Positions 55,733-64,000 of a stretch of DNA of 64,000 bases are shown here, piece after piece. A model generated the notes under the pieces. The model saw nothing but the letters and a program-made list of their open reading frames with translations, was not told the origin of the DNA and made no database searches. Origin of the DNA: Nostoc sp. C052 (GTDB lineage: Bacteria > Cyanobacteriota > Cyanobacteriia > Cyanobacteriales > Nostocaceae); NCBI RefSeq assembly GCF_013393905.1, contig NZ_CP040272.1:3100001-3164000 (forward strand), written 5' to 3'. The translations under genes and the position numbers were made by a program. Each line of letters begins with the position of its first letter. The stretch's first letter is position 1.

Positions 55733-56374
55733 ATTTGCTCTGGGGCGATCGCAGTTGCTTGAGTGAACTTAGCCAAGAATTTTGACATATTTTCGCCTGA
55801 GAGAAAAGTACTGGGTCTTGCATTGTACCAAGCTCTATGCAAAGATAATTCTACAAAAGTACGGTAAATCGATAGAAGTATCGTATTTAACTAAACAATT
55901 GATGCTGTCAAAAGATAGCTAATTACATTAAAAATTAGTGTTAATTGGCAAATAGTCACTTGAATCAAAATCAAGCTTTAGTCAATGTCAGTAGGCATTG
56001 ATTAATTTTGTACAGCATAACCAAAAAAACGGCATCTAGGATGTCTCAAAAGTATCAGTTTAGATAGCGTGTGGTTGAGTTTGCCTTAAAAGGAGAGAAG
56101 TCTTTGCTAAATCAGTGATTGTTTCATCCAAGACGTTTCTAGTATTCTTAAAAACGTCATAGTTATCAGTTAACAATAATTTTGGATTGTACATTCATCT
56201 GCTTAGTATTGGTTTCGATATCCATCAGAGATTTGTACCTTTCTCACCAGCAAAGCGTTGCTAAATAAACGACCTAATGCTTGACAACAAACATTAGATC
56301 GAAGATTTATCCTGCTTTGTCTGTCAAATTGAGGGCTAGTTTATTCATCTTTAAGGTTGAGGAGTTAAGGATTC
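55733..56374. other. long leader region of the first SLH porin
   Basis: No gene is visible. The AT-rich 640 bases presumably contain the porin promoter. GAGGAGTTAAGG immediately before 56375 is a strong ribosome-binding site. Confidence 0.5.
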
Positions 56375-58186
56375 ATGTCTAATTTGCGCTGGAATTATAG
56401 AATCGTGTTTCTGCTTTTGTTGCTAGATATTCTAGCTATCCTGGTTTTTTCTCCAGCTAAAAGCCAGGCTGAAGTACCTAAATCAGATGTATCTACTACT
56501 GAAGTAGAAAAGAACAAAGCTCCAGAAGCAGTTGTCAATCAAACAGTAGACACTTCAGTTGCACCACCAACTAACAAAAAAGCTCCCAATGATCTTCGAG
56601 ATCGAGTGACACCTGTCTCGCAATTATTGCAAGCTGCACCACCAACTGACAAAAAAGCTCCAAATAATTCTGCGGGACAAGTGACATCTGTCTCGCAACT
56701 GTCAGATATTAAGCCTACAGATTGGGCATTTCAAGCATTACAGTCTCTAGTTGAGCGCTACGGTGTAATTGCCGGATATACAGATGGTACATTTAGAGGC
56801 GATCGTTCCCTAACGCGCTATGAGTTTGCCGCTGGGTTGAATGCAGCATTAGATCGCCTCAATGAGCTAATAGCAACTTCAACGGCAGATTTAGTCAAAC
56901 GCGAAGACTTGGATACCATCAAAAAACTACAAGAACAATTTTCTCCAGAACTCGCTCAACTTCGGGGACGCGTAGATAGCTTGGAAACGCGAACTGCGAA
57001 GTTAGAATCAACTCAGTTTACAACCACAACTAAACTTGTAGGCCGAGGTCAGATTGTTGTTGGCTCAGTTTTTGCGGGCAATAACGTTTTCACCAAGAGA
57101 CCAGCACCTCGCAATGTCACACTTCAAGGCTCAACTTCTTTACGGTTAAACACCAGTTTTAACGGTAAAGATTCACTAGGTATAACAATAGGTGGTGGAA
57201 ATATTGAATCATTAGGACAAACAAGAGCCGGATTATTAGGAACTTATGAGGGGAGAACTGCTGATAACTCCAGTATTACTTTTGCACGCAACACTATTAT
57301 TCTTAGTGGTGTTCGCTATCGGTTTCAACCTCTTCCAGGTACCCAAGTCAACATTTATCCCTTGTCTGATGGAGCTAGTGAGATCGGTCTTTCTGGCCCC
57401 ATTAACCCATATTTTGAATCGTCTTCTGCAACTGGTGCTAATGGGATTTCACGATTTTCACGGCGGTCTTTGGTCTATAACTATGGAGACAGCGGCCCCG
57501 GAATTGCCATACTCCAGCAATTAGGCAAACAGCTTCAATTCGGGATAGCGTACAGCGCACCAAACGGTAATAATCCTACAGCTAATAATGGCTTATTTAA
57601 AGGCAGGTATTTAGCTTTAGCACAGTTAATTTATTACTCTTCTAATCGGAATTTTCGGGTGGCTGCAACTTACGTTAATACCTATAGCCCAGCAAATACC
57701 ATCGGTTTTAGTGGAACAAATTTTGGCCCAGCAGTCGGGAGTAATCTGGTAAACAGCACCGTGCCTGGAGCAGGAACTGTAGGCAACCTTTATGGTCTAC
57801 AGGCGTTCTATCAAGTTAGTCCCAAGTTGGCAATCAATGGGTGGGTAAGTTATGCAGCACACCGCTATTTGGGATACGGAGATGGTAATGCTATGGATTG
57901 GGCAGTAGGGCTGGCATTCCCCGATCTTTTTAGTCAAGGCGCTTTAGGAGGGGTTTTAGTTGGTATGGAGCCGAAAATCACCAGGCTCAGTCCAAATGTA
58001 AATTTGGGAGCAGGTGCGGGACAAGCGGACAAAGATACTTCCCTACACGTTGAAGCATTCTATCAATATAAAATCGGAGATAATATTGAGGTGACGCCTG
58101 GCTTAATCTGGATTACTGCACCGGACTCTGATAGCAGCAATCCTGATAGTTTATTTGCTTGGGTTCGTACAGTCTTTAGGTTTTAA
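56375..58186 (+). CDS. SLH-OprB outer-membrane porin, copy 1
   Basis: The 603-residue protein has a signal peptide (to about SPAKSQA, residue 32), a Pro/Lys-rich linker with a 25-residue duplication, an SLH domain (about 107-170: SVSQLSDIKPTDWAFQALQS and GVIAGYTDGTFRGDRSLTRY), a short coiled coil (about 185-215), and an OprB-type beta barrel ending in a terminal Phe (WVRTVFRF). Such porins are the major outer-membrane proteins of cyanobacteria, anchored to peptidoglycan by SLH, and allow passage of inorganic ions. It converges with a paralogue (58859-60619) across a repeat-filled gap. Confidence 0.93.
   Translation: MSNLRWNYRIVFLLLLLDILAILVFSPAKSQAEVPKSDVSTTEVEKNKAPEAVVNQTVDTSVAPPTNKKAPNDLRDRVTPVSQLLQAAPPTDKKAPNNSAGQVTSVSQLSDIKPTDWAFQALQSLVERYGVIAGYTDGTFRGDRSLTRYEFAAGLNAALDRLNELIATSTADLVKREDLDTIKKLQEQFSPELAQLRGRVDSLETRTAKLESTQFTTTTKLVGRGQIVVGSVFAGNNVFTKRPAPRNVTLQGSTSLRLNTSFNGKDSLGITIGGGNIESLGQTRAGLLGTYEGRTADNSSITFARNTIILSGVRYRFQPLPGTQVNIYPLSDGASEIGLSGPINPYFESSSATGANGISRFSRRSLVYNYGDSGPGIAILQQLGKQLQFGIAYSAPNGNNPTANNGLFKGRYLALAQLIYYSSNRNFRVAATYVNTYSPANTIGFSGTNFGPAVGSNLVNSTVPGAGTVGNLYGLQAFYQVSPKLAINGWVSYAAHRYLGYGDGNAMDWAVGLAFPDLFSQGALGGVLVGMEPKITRLSPNVNLGAGAGQADKDTSLHVEAFYQYKIGDNIEVTPGLIWITAPDSDSSNPDSLFAWVRTVFRF
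56561..56710 (+). repeat. 75-bp tandem repeat within the porin linker
   Basis: gcaccaccaact...aaaaaagctcc starts at 56561 and again at 56636, a 75-bp (25-codon) unit encoding APPT-KKAPN and a copy of VSQL. The second copy leads directly into the SLH domain, so the linker was lengthened by an in-frame duplication that includes the first SLH residues. Confidence 0.8.
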
Positions 58187-58230
58187 CGTTTCGCGGAAGT
58201 CCCCAGGCTCAATGTATTCATAGCCTGGGA

Positions 58231-58409
58231 ATTCTAAGAAAAGCCGAAAGGCTTGCGTAACCTCGTTCCCAGTCTGCAGACTGGGAATGTATTCTCAGAG
58301 GCTCTGCCTCTGGTCAAGCCACTGGAGGCGGAGCCTCCCAAAATCGATTCCCAGCCTGGAGGCTGGGAACGAGTCAGTCCAAGGGTTGTATTTTAATTTA
58401 GTGCCATTC
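58231..58409. repeat. MITE-like palindromic element, unit 1 (degraded ends)
   Basis: Contains ctaagaaaagccgaaagg at the left, cgttcccagtctgcagactg, aggctctgcctctggtca, ggaggcggagcctccc, and ttcccagcctggaggctggg, ending ttagtgccattc. It shares its order and most of its sequence with unit 2, but the left terminal repeat is eroded. Confidence 0.75.
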
Positions 58410-58413
58410 GGAA

Positions 58414-58447
58414 GGAAACCCAACATATTGCAATATGTTGGGTTTCC
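58414..58447. repeat. perfect 34-bp palindrome
   Basis: The 17-base half ggaaacccaacatattg (58414-58430) is followed at once by its exact reverse complement (58431-58447). It starts 4 bases after the end of unit 1. It is a spacerless palindrome, which would extrude as a cruciform in supercoiled DNA. Confidence 0.85.
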
Positions 58448-58470
58448 CTCCAAGAAATAAATTATCCAAT

Positions 58471-58532
58471 CTTGTGGGGTGGGCGACACGAGAGCCATAT
58501 CAACTGGGCGCTCATGTTGCCCACCCCACAAG
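58471..58532. repeat. inverted repeat cttgtggggtgggc with 34-base loop
   Basis: Arms 58471-58484 and 58519-58532 are exact 14-bp reverse complements. This is a third palindromic unit in the same gap, between the perfect palindrome and MITE unit 2. Confidence 0.8.
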
Positions 58533-58584
58533 AGTTAATTGAATATTTTTTTATTTGGAAGTCCAATAGAGAAAAGTCTGAGTG

Positions 58585-58768
58585 GAATGGCACTAAGAAA
58601 AGGCGAAAGGCTTGTGTCATCTCGTTCCCAGTCTTCAGACTGGGAATGTATTCCAAGAGGCTCTGCCTCTGGTCAGCCCCCTGGAGGCGGAGCCTCCGAG
58701 AATGGGTTCCCAGCCTGGAGCCTGGGAACCAGTTAGGGCAAAGCTTATAGCTTTTCTTAGTGCCATTC
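58585..58768. mobile_element. 184-bp MITE-like element with 17-bp inverted ends and target duplication
   Basis: The ends gaatggcactaagaaaa (58585-58601) and its exact reverse complement (58752-58768) enclose nested palindromes. The flanks aagtctgagtg (58574-58584) and aagtctgattg (58769-58779) form an 11-bp direct repeat with one difference, as expected of a target-site duplication. It has no coding capacity. Unit 1 is a diverged second copy. Confidence 0.85.
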
Positions 58769-58858
58769 AAGTCTGATTGCTAGAAGCCAGTACTCAGAAT
58801 TTTGGAGTGGATTTAGTTGATAAATTGGGTTTTTATAGATACAGAAAAAGTCTACCAT

Positions 58859-60619
58859 TTAGAAATTAAATGTACTACGTATAGCACCTACCCAAATTGG
58901 ATCGTTGGCAGAATCTCCTTGGGGGTTGAGAATTACAAACAAAGTTGGGGTAACACTAATGTTGTCATTCACTCGATAAGTATAGAAACCTTCTAAATGG
59001 AAGGAAGTATCTCTGTTGACGCGAGTTGTGACATCATTGCTAGTGACTTTAGGAGGTACACCAAAGACTAACCCACCTAGATTCGCTTTTTTAAATAGGT
59101 CTGGAAAAGCCAAGGTAAGCGCACCATTAATTATGGTTGCATCGTTACTAGTACCTTCTTGATGGGCAAGAGTATAACCAAACCAACCACCTATATTAAC
59201 TACACTACTGGCTTTCCAGTTGACCTGCAATCCGAAGTTATCGGATGAAGTGGGATTGGCGGCAAAAGGAAGAATAGCGAAACTAGTACCTGTACCACCA
59301 GTGATGTTATAACCAGATCCAAAAGCAGCAGTTGAGCCAGTACCAACGGGGACAGGGGCAGGAAAGTATTTGCGGGCGTAGGCGAAGCTAATATCTAGAC
59401 TGCGACTGGGTGTGAAGGTTAGTTGACCAAGTGCCTCATAGGAGTTACCAAAGAGTCCTCCTTTATTGGTTGCATTGCCACCAGGGTTATTAGCTAGACC
59501 GTCATCTACTATGTAACCTGCATTGAGTTGGAGTTGATTATTAAATTTATGGGCAAAAGCTAGACCGGCACCGTCAAAGCCGGGTCGGTAAATTACAGGG
59601 TTGAAAAGTGCAAACCGGGAGAGAGTACCAGTTTGGGCATTACCAATCAAGGGATTTAGTGTTGGAGCAAAAGTAACTGGTTGCAACGCTCTTGGGCCTA
59701 TCCAAACAGTAGTTTTAGCTCCAATTGGGAAGCGATAGAACAATCTGTCAAGATAAACAGAACCATCTGTGTAAAAAGTATTCCTTTCAACATTAAACCG
59801 AGTCTGTGGAGTTCCTGTCAGAGGTGTTGTTCCTCCAGGGAAAACTGCGCCTGAGAGGGCTGGAACGTTAACTGCTGTTAAACTAGTGGTCAACTGGTCT
59901 TTACCAGTAAAGCTGGTTTGTAGGGCAAGTGTAGCGCGGTAGCTAAAAAAGACGTTGGTGTTATCCCTATTACTATTGACACCGTGACCAAAAGTATCAC
60001 CCACAAAGAATTGTGCAATCCCTTGCAGTTTGGTAGTTGTAGAAAACTGAGTTGCTTCTAACTTAGCAGTACGTGTTTCTAAGGCATCTACCCGTCCGCG
60101 CAATGTGGTAAGTTCAGCAGCAAACTGTTCTTGTAGTTTTTGCAGAGTAGCTAAGTCTTCTTTTCGTACTAAATCTCCGGTGCTAGTAGCAATCAGTTCG
60201 TTGAGGCGATCGAGGGCTGCATTCAAGCCTGCGGCAAATTCATAACGAGTCAACGCCCGATTACCTTTAAATGTGCCATCTGGATATCCTGCAATCACTC
60301 CGTAGCGTTCAACCAAAGACTGCAACGCTTGAAAGGCCCAATCTGTAGGCTGAACATCAGAGAGTTGTGAAACAGATGTAACTTGCTCTGTGCGATCGCT
60401 AGAAACACTTAAAACTGGCAATTTTAATGCGCTACCCAATGGTTCTGCATTCGATGAAGTCTTCTGAGTAATGTCGGTTGGGGTAATGTCTGATATTACT
60501 TGCTGTGTCGGCTGTGCTGTCTTTTCTACTTCAGCGGCACTTGTTGCTGAAGACAGCGCTAAGAGTCCACCAAACAAAGCTGGAATCACTAGCAAATAAT
60601 TCCACAAAACTTTAGGCAT
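58859..60619 (-). CDS. SLH-OprB outer-membrane porin, copy 2
   Basis: The 586-residue paralogue of the porin at 56375-58186 has a signal peptide (PKVLWNYLLVIPALFGGLLA, cleavage near SATSAAE), the SLH domain (VTSVSQLSDVQPTDWAFQAL and GVIAGYPDGTFKGNRALTRY), a coiled coil (LQEQFAAELTTLRGRVDALE), and an OprB barrel ending in a terminal Phe (STFNF). I prefer ATG 60619 to the GTG at 60637, since GAGGAA lies about 10 bases before it. It is convergent with copy 1; barrel sequences differ much more than the SLH region, suggesting different permeation properties. Confidence 0.92.
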   Translation of the reverse strand: MPKVLWNYLLVIPALFGGLLALSSATSAAEVEKTAQPTQQVISDITPTDITQKTSSNAEPLGSALKLPVLSVSSDRTEQVTSVSQLSDVQPTDWAFQALQSLVERYGVIAGYPDGTFKGNRALTRYEFAAGLNAALDRLNELIATSTGDLVRKEDLATLQKLQEQFAAELTTLRGRVDALETRTAKLEATQFSTTTKLQGIAQFFVGDTFGHGVNSNRDNTNVFFSYRATLALQTSFTGKDQLTTSLTAVNVPALSGAVFPGGTTPLTGTPQTRFNVERNTFYTDGSVYLDRLFYRFPIGAKTTVWIGPRALQPVTFAPTLNPLIGNAQTGTLSRFALFNPVIYRPGFDGAGLAFAHKFNNQLQLNAGYIVDDGLANNPGGNATNKGGLFGNSYEALGQLTFTPSRSLDISFAYARKYFPAPVPVGTGSTAAFGSGYNITGGTGTSFAILPFAANPTSSDNFGLQVNWKASSVVNIGGWFGYTLAHQEGTSNDATIINGALTLAFPDLFKKANLGGLVFGVPPKVTSNDVTTRVNRDTSFHLEGFYTYRVNDNISVTPTLFVILNPQGDSANDPIWVGAIRSTFNF

Positions 60620-61339
60620 GGGTTCTTTGTTCCTCACACAATATCAACTAAATTCCGCTGCTCAATCTTTTTCGGTAGCTACAAGACCTTGTGGAAGAGC
60701 GAACATCCGTATATATATTTCTTCTTGGAATTTCTTCGGTTTCCAAGTAGGGACGTACATCTGTACGCCCCTACGACCGATTCATTTGTTGCAAAAATTT
60801 AGCCATCAATTATTTATTGACAGACTAATAGCTAGGGTTTCAGAATTTATACACTTTAGACGCTAAACAGCTTATTAGCTTTTAGCTACTTTCACTAAGC
60901 TCGAATTCTGAAAAACATTGGTAGCTAGATGCTAGGAGCCGGAATAGGATTCCTAGCTCTTGTTTGGAAAAATTTATTAAACAACGATAACTCTATCGGA
61001 ATTAAGTACTTTCTGTACTAACATTGGATATTTGCATAAAAGACTTTAAAAAGCAAGCCTCTTGAGAGAGATAATTAAGCTTATTTTACATAACTTTATG
61101 TTTGAAGATGTTTCTGGAAATACTTGCTTTTTGTCGAAAACTGTGAAAAGCTTTGTTATATCAAAAACTACGGTTTATTGATCAAGATAAAGTAGTTGTG
61201 ATAATCTAGTGACAACTTGTCTTTAAAGTGGCCATATTTACAGGCTACTAGCTAGATTTCTATTTAATTTATTTATTTTGCAGCATCGATGGGGTGAAGA
61301 CTTGATGCTTAAGACTTTATCGATGGGGGGAAATGGCAA
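60620..61339. other. divergent promoter region, hairpin at 60747-60774
   Basis: No gene is seen in about 720 bases between the divergent porin and flavoprotein genes. gtagggacgtac (60747-60758) pairs with gtacgcccctac (60763-60774) with one mismatch, a dispersed Nostoc-type hairpin. A weaker inverted repeat gctagga/tcctagc lies at 60931-60957. Promoters for both genes should be here. Confidence 0.5.
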
Positions 61340-62959
61340 ATGATCAAGACGTTAACAACCGATTTGGAACTCGACTTAGAAGCAGATGTGCTTGTGATTG
61401 GAGGTGGCCCATCTGGGACTTGGGCGGCATGGAGTGCTGCATCAAGTGGATCTAGGGTAATCCTTGTTGATAAAGGATATTGTGGCACAACTGGATGCGC
61501 TGCTGCATCTGGAAATGGTGTATGGTATGTGCCACCCGATCCAGAAGCACGGGAAACAGCGAAGGCGAGTCGGGAATCGTTGGGTGGGTTTTTAGCCGAT
61601 CGCAATTGGATGGATCGGGTATTGAATCAGACTTATGTAAGCGTCAATCAGTTAGCAGAGTGGGGTTATCCCTTCCCTACCGACGATGAAGGCAAACCCT
61701 ACCGGCGATCGCTGCAAGGGCCAGAATATATGCGGCTGATGCGGCGGCAAATTCAGCGCGCTGGAGTCAAGATTTTAGACAACAGCCCCGCCTTAGAACT
61801 ACTGGTAGATGACGATGGTGCTGTTGCTGGTGCAACAGGTGTGAACCGTCAGACTGGTGAGAAATGGATAGTGCGATCGCCAGCCACGATCATTGCAACA
61901 GGTGGCTGTGCGTTTCTCAGTAAAGCGTTAGGATGCAACGTCCTGACAGGGGATGGTTATCTGATGGCGGCAGAAGCAGGAGCCGAGATGTCGGGTATGG
62001 AATTTTCCAATGCTTACGGCATCTCCCCCGCCTTTTCTTCAGTCACCAAAACCCTGTTTTATAATTGGGCAACTTTTACCTACGAAGACGGTACTGTGAT
62101 TCCGGGGGCAAGTTCTCATAGACGGTCAGTAATTGCTGAAACCTTACTGCAACAACCAGTCTACGCCATCATAGACAAAGCGGCAGAATCAATGCGGCCA
62201 TCTATGCGTTTAGCACAGCCGAACTTCTTTTTACCCTTTGACCGTGCAGGCATCGATCCATTTACCCAACGTTTTCCTGTCACCCTGCGTCTAGAGGGGA
62301 CTGTGCGCGGTACAGGGGGAATTCGGATTGTCGATGAGAGTTGTGCTAGTTCTGTAAGGGGACTCTATGCGGCTGGAGATGCAGCGACACGAGAACTAAT
62401 TTGTGGCGGATTTACTGGTGGTGGTAGTCATAATGCCGCTTGGGCAATATCTTCTGGTTATTGGTCAGGGAAATCGGCTGCTGAATATACCCACAGTTTG
62501 GGAGAACATAAAACTCAACGACAAGTTAAAAGAGTTGGAGAGGTAGTATTACATAGTGGGAGCGATCGCACCTTAGCGACTGATGAAATTATTCAGGCAG
62601 TCCAAGCTGAAGTATTCCCCTACGAAAAGAACTATTTCCGTACAGAACAAGGCTTAACCGAGTCTTTAGGTAGGTTAAATCATCTTTGGCAAGAACTCCG
62701 TAGTAGCCAGGTAACATCAGAGAAAGAACTTCCCAGGGCGCGAGAAGCTGCGGCAATGTTAGCCACAGCACGATGGATGTACAGCAGTGCCATTGAACGT
62801 AAAGAAACTCGTGGAATGCACAAACATTTAGACTATCCAGAACAAGATGCTAACCAGCAACACTACCTAATTAGTGGCGGATTAGATCAAGTCTGGGTGA
62901 AGAGTCAGCCTTTACATGGTACAGAAAAGTCACAATCCAAAATAGGAGCAGCAGTGTGA
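61340..62959 (+). CDS. FAD-binding fumarate reductase/AprA-like flavoprotein
   Basis: The 539-residue protein has the FAD motif ADVLVIGGGPSGTWAAWSAA (residues 15-34), TGCAAASGNG, ATGGCAFLSKALGCNVLTGD, and the C-terminal FAD contact LYAAGDAATRELICGGFTGG. The overall plan is that of the succinate dehydrogenase/fumarate reductase/adenylylsulfate reductase flavoprotein superfamily. It overlaps by 4 bases with a 2[4Fe-4S] ferredoxin gene, exactly the AprAB-style pairing, and a sulfonate-type substrate-binding protein follows. A redox step in organosulfur use is the most likely role, by context. The substrate is unknown. Confidence 0.87.
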   Translation: MIKTLTTDLELDLEADVLVIGGGPSGTWAAWSAASSGSRVILVDKGYCGTTGCAAASGNGVWYVPPDPEARETAKASRESLGGFLADRNWMDRVLNQTYVSVNQLAEWGYPFPTDDEGKPYRRSLQGPEYMRLMRRQIQRAGVKILDNSPALELLVDDDGAVAGATGVNRQTGEKWIVRSPATIIATGGCAFLSKALGCNVLTGDGYLMAAEAGAEMSGMEFSNAYGISPAFSSVTKTLFYNWATFTYEDGTVIPGASSHRRSVIAETLLQQPVYAIIDKAAESMRPSMRLAQPNFFLPFDRAGIDPFTQRFPVTLRLEGTVRGTGGIRIVDESCASSVRGLYAAGDAATRELICGGFTGGGSHNAAWAISSGYWSGKSAAEYTHSLGEHKTQRQVKRVGEVVLHSGSDRTLATDEIIQAVQAEVFPYEKNYFRTEQGLTESLGRLNHLWQELRSSQVTSEKELPRAREAAAMLATARWMYSSAIERKETRGMHKHLDYPEQDANQQHYLISGGLDQVWVKSQPLHGTEKSQSKIGAAV

Positions 62960-63285
62960 TTGAGTTGGTCAGCGAGTCGCGGTGCATAGAATGTAATATC
63001 TGCGTGAACATTTGTCCAACCAACGTGTTTGACAGAGTGCCAGATGCGCCGCCAACCATTGCCCGACAGAGTGACTGTCAAACCTGTTATATGTGCGAAT
63101 TGTATTGTCCAGTTGATGCCCTTTATGTTGCACCAGAAAGCGATATGAAAACTTCAGTCAACGAGGCAGAATTAATACAAATTGGGCTATTGGGTAGTTA
63201 TCGCGAAAACGTTGGTTGGGGACATAAACGCACCTCAACAGCAAAAGCCGATGAAACATTCCAAATTTTGAAGCAGATGAAATAG
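62956..63285 (+). CDS. 2[4Fe-4S] ferredoxin subunit
   Basis: The 109-residue protein has two CxxCxxCxxxCP clusters: Cys10, 13, 16, 20 and Cys41, 44, 47, 51, followed by a 58-residue tail resembling that of AprB-type subunits. It starts with GTG at 62956 inside the GTGA overlap with the flavoprotein stop, so translation is coupled. It should transfer electrons to or from the flavoprotein. Confidence 0.92.
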   Translation: MIELVSESRCIECNICVNICPTNVFDRVPDAPPTIARQSDCQTCYMCELYCPVDALYVAPESDMKTSVNEAELIQIGLLGSYRENVGWGHKRTSTAKADETFQILKQMK

Positions 63286-63446
63286 TAACGCAATGTGCAA
63301 CTTATCCTTAGAACCCCACTTCCATTTTTCTTGCCACAGGGAGAAAGGTTTTGATTCTTGCTCCCCAAGGCTAGTAGGGAAAGGGTTGCGGGTTAGGTCT
63401 CTTGAGAAAGTTGCACACGGCGTATAGTACAGCGGAGAAAAAAGTC

Positions 63447-64000
63447 ATGCTGTCGTTCCCAGTCGGAACAGATTCTATTAGTAAAAATAAATTTACTTCC
63501 AAATTATCAACCTCAATTGCTTGTATCCTGCTGTTACTAACTACAGGATGTAGCTCAGGGGAAACTAAGTCCGCTCAATCTGTTGAGGCTATTAATACCA
63601 AAAGTGCTAGCACTGTAGCTGCATCTAATAGCATTTCTACCCTGCGTATAGGTTATGTAGGTAGTTCAGAACCTACAGGGCCACTTGGTTGGGCAAAGAA
63701 AAAAGGAATTTTAGATCGTGAGTTGCAACAAGCGGGATTTAAAAATATTACTTTTGCAAGATTTCCTAACGGGCCGGATCTAAATGAGGCGCTGGTCGCA
63801 GGACAATTAGATGTTGGTTCTTTAGGGGATACACCAGCCATCGTTTTGAGAGCAAGGGGTCAGGAAACTCGACTGCTAAGGATCACTCAGTTTAATACAA
63901 CCGCCTGGTTAGTGGCGAAAAAGAATGGCCCGCGATCGCTTGCTGAACTTAAGGGTCAAAAAATAGCTACCCAAAAAGGTTCTTATATGCATCGATACCT
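63447..64000 (+). CDS. ABC transporter substrate-binding lipoprotein, sulfonate type (3' end outside window)
   Basis: The frame is open from ATG 63447 to the window edge (184 codons). A signal peptide (STSIACILLLLTTGCSSG) ends in a lipobox Cys, so the protein is lipid-anchored in the periplasm. The mature part has LRIGYVGSSEPTGPLGWAKK, FPNGPDLNEALVAGQLDVGS and GDTPAIVLRARGQ, the SsuA/TauA/NitT-like fold. It could serve the SsuBC importer encoded 11 kb away or a transporter beyond the window. GCGGAGAAA upstream supports the start. Confidence 0.88.
   Translation, partial: MLSFPVGTDSISKNKFTSKLSTSIACILLLLTTGCSSGETKSAQSVEAINTKSASTVAASNSISTLRIGYVGSSEPTGPLGWAKKKGILDRELQQAGFKNITFARFPNGPDLNEALVAGQLDVGSLGDTPAIVLRARGQETRLLRITQFNTTAWLVAKKNGPRSLAELKGQKIATQKGSYMHRY

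Noticed and set aside
55618..55782. 54-codon plus-strand frame beginning MKGVSKSLDERM
   Set aside because: It contains the terminator of the glycosyltransferase gene inside it, and the translated sequence looks random.
58187..58858. CRISPR-like array
   Set aside because: The repeats are palindromic, of unequal length and only two copies, with no regular spacers; they are MITE-like.
1..64000. tRNA, rRNA or riboswitch genes
   Set aside because: I scanned for tRNA T-arm patterns and rRNA cores by eye and found none I could support; a covariance-model search would be needed to exclude small RNAs.

Overview
The window looks like the chromosome (or a large replicon) of a filamentous, heterocyst-type cyanobacterium close to Nostoc/Anabaena. 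The evidence is the dense HIP1 octamer GCGATCGC, SLH-OprB porins, a Tab2-like protein, DevB/DevC-type export proteins, a NuiA nuclease-inhibitor homologue, and Nostoc-style intergenic repeats (short tandem heptamers, 'gttcgcg...cgtctcgta' elements, hairpins). No rRNA, tRNA or CRISPR array was found.

Layout. (1) 1-5.8 kb is accessory DNA: a partial unknown gene, a 4-oxalocrotonate tautomerase homologue, a DUF3987 remnant abutting an IS5-family element, a secreted DRGH nuclease facing a NuiA-type inhibitor, and a scrambled junction of two gene fragments. (2) 6.4-19.8 kb is a biosynthetic locus: one 2815-residue polyketide synthase (KS-AT-DH-MT-ER-KR-ACP-TE), two tandemly duplicated Fe(II)/2-oxoglutarate oxygenases, and a DevB/DevC-like exporter pair without its ATPase. 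(3) 19.9-22.8 kb holds IS debris (ISL3 relic, ISAzo13-like element), an unknown gene and a ChaB fragment. A P450 (22.7-24.3 kb, minus strand) follows and may belong to the same pathway. (4) 24.6-28.5 kb is a redox/pentose-phosphate group: a GST-fold protein, a decayed 6-phosphogluconate dehydrogenase, zwf and an LssY_C protein. (5) 28.5-33.4 kb contains IS copies and relics around an AI-2E family transporter gene. (6) 33.4-44.4 kb is mostly core-like: type II NADH dehydrogenase, HAD hydrolase, a nitrate/sulfonate-class ABC transporter with a fused double permease, Tab2, PmbA/TldD, an O-methyltransferase, a small lipoprotein and a coiled-coil membrane protein. (7) 44.4-46.1 kb has an IS630 relic and a 55-residue ribbon-helix-helix protein. 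(8) 46.2-53.3 kb is a probable organosulfur locus: acyl-CoA dehydrogenase-like flavoprotein, two D-2-hydroxyacid dehydrogenase paralogues, GNAT, and ssuB/ssuC/ssuD. (9) 53.7-60.6 kb: a VTT membrane protein, a GtrB-like glycosyltransferase and two convergent SLH porins separated by a nest of palindromic mobile repeats. (10) 61.3-64 kb: an AprA-like flavoprotein, a translationally coupled 2[4Fe-4S] ferredoxin and the start of a sulfonate-type ABC substrate-binding lipoprotein that runs off the window.

How the parts may work together. The PKS should make a fully reduced, C-methylated chain that its own thioesterase releases. The two oxygenases, and possibly the P450, would hydroxylate it, and the DevBC pair would export it with an ATPase encoded elsewhere. 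The right third appears devoted to scavenging sulfur from organosulfonates, with porins, a transporter, a monooxygenase and redox partners in one neighbourhood. All assignments come from reading motifs by eye; no database search was run.
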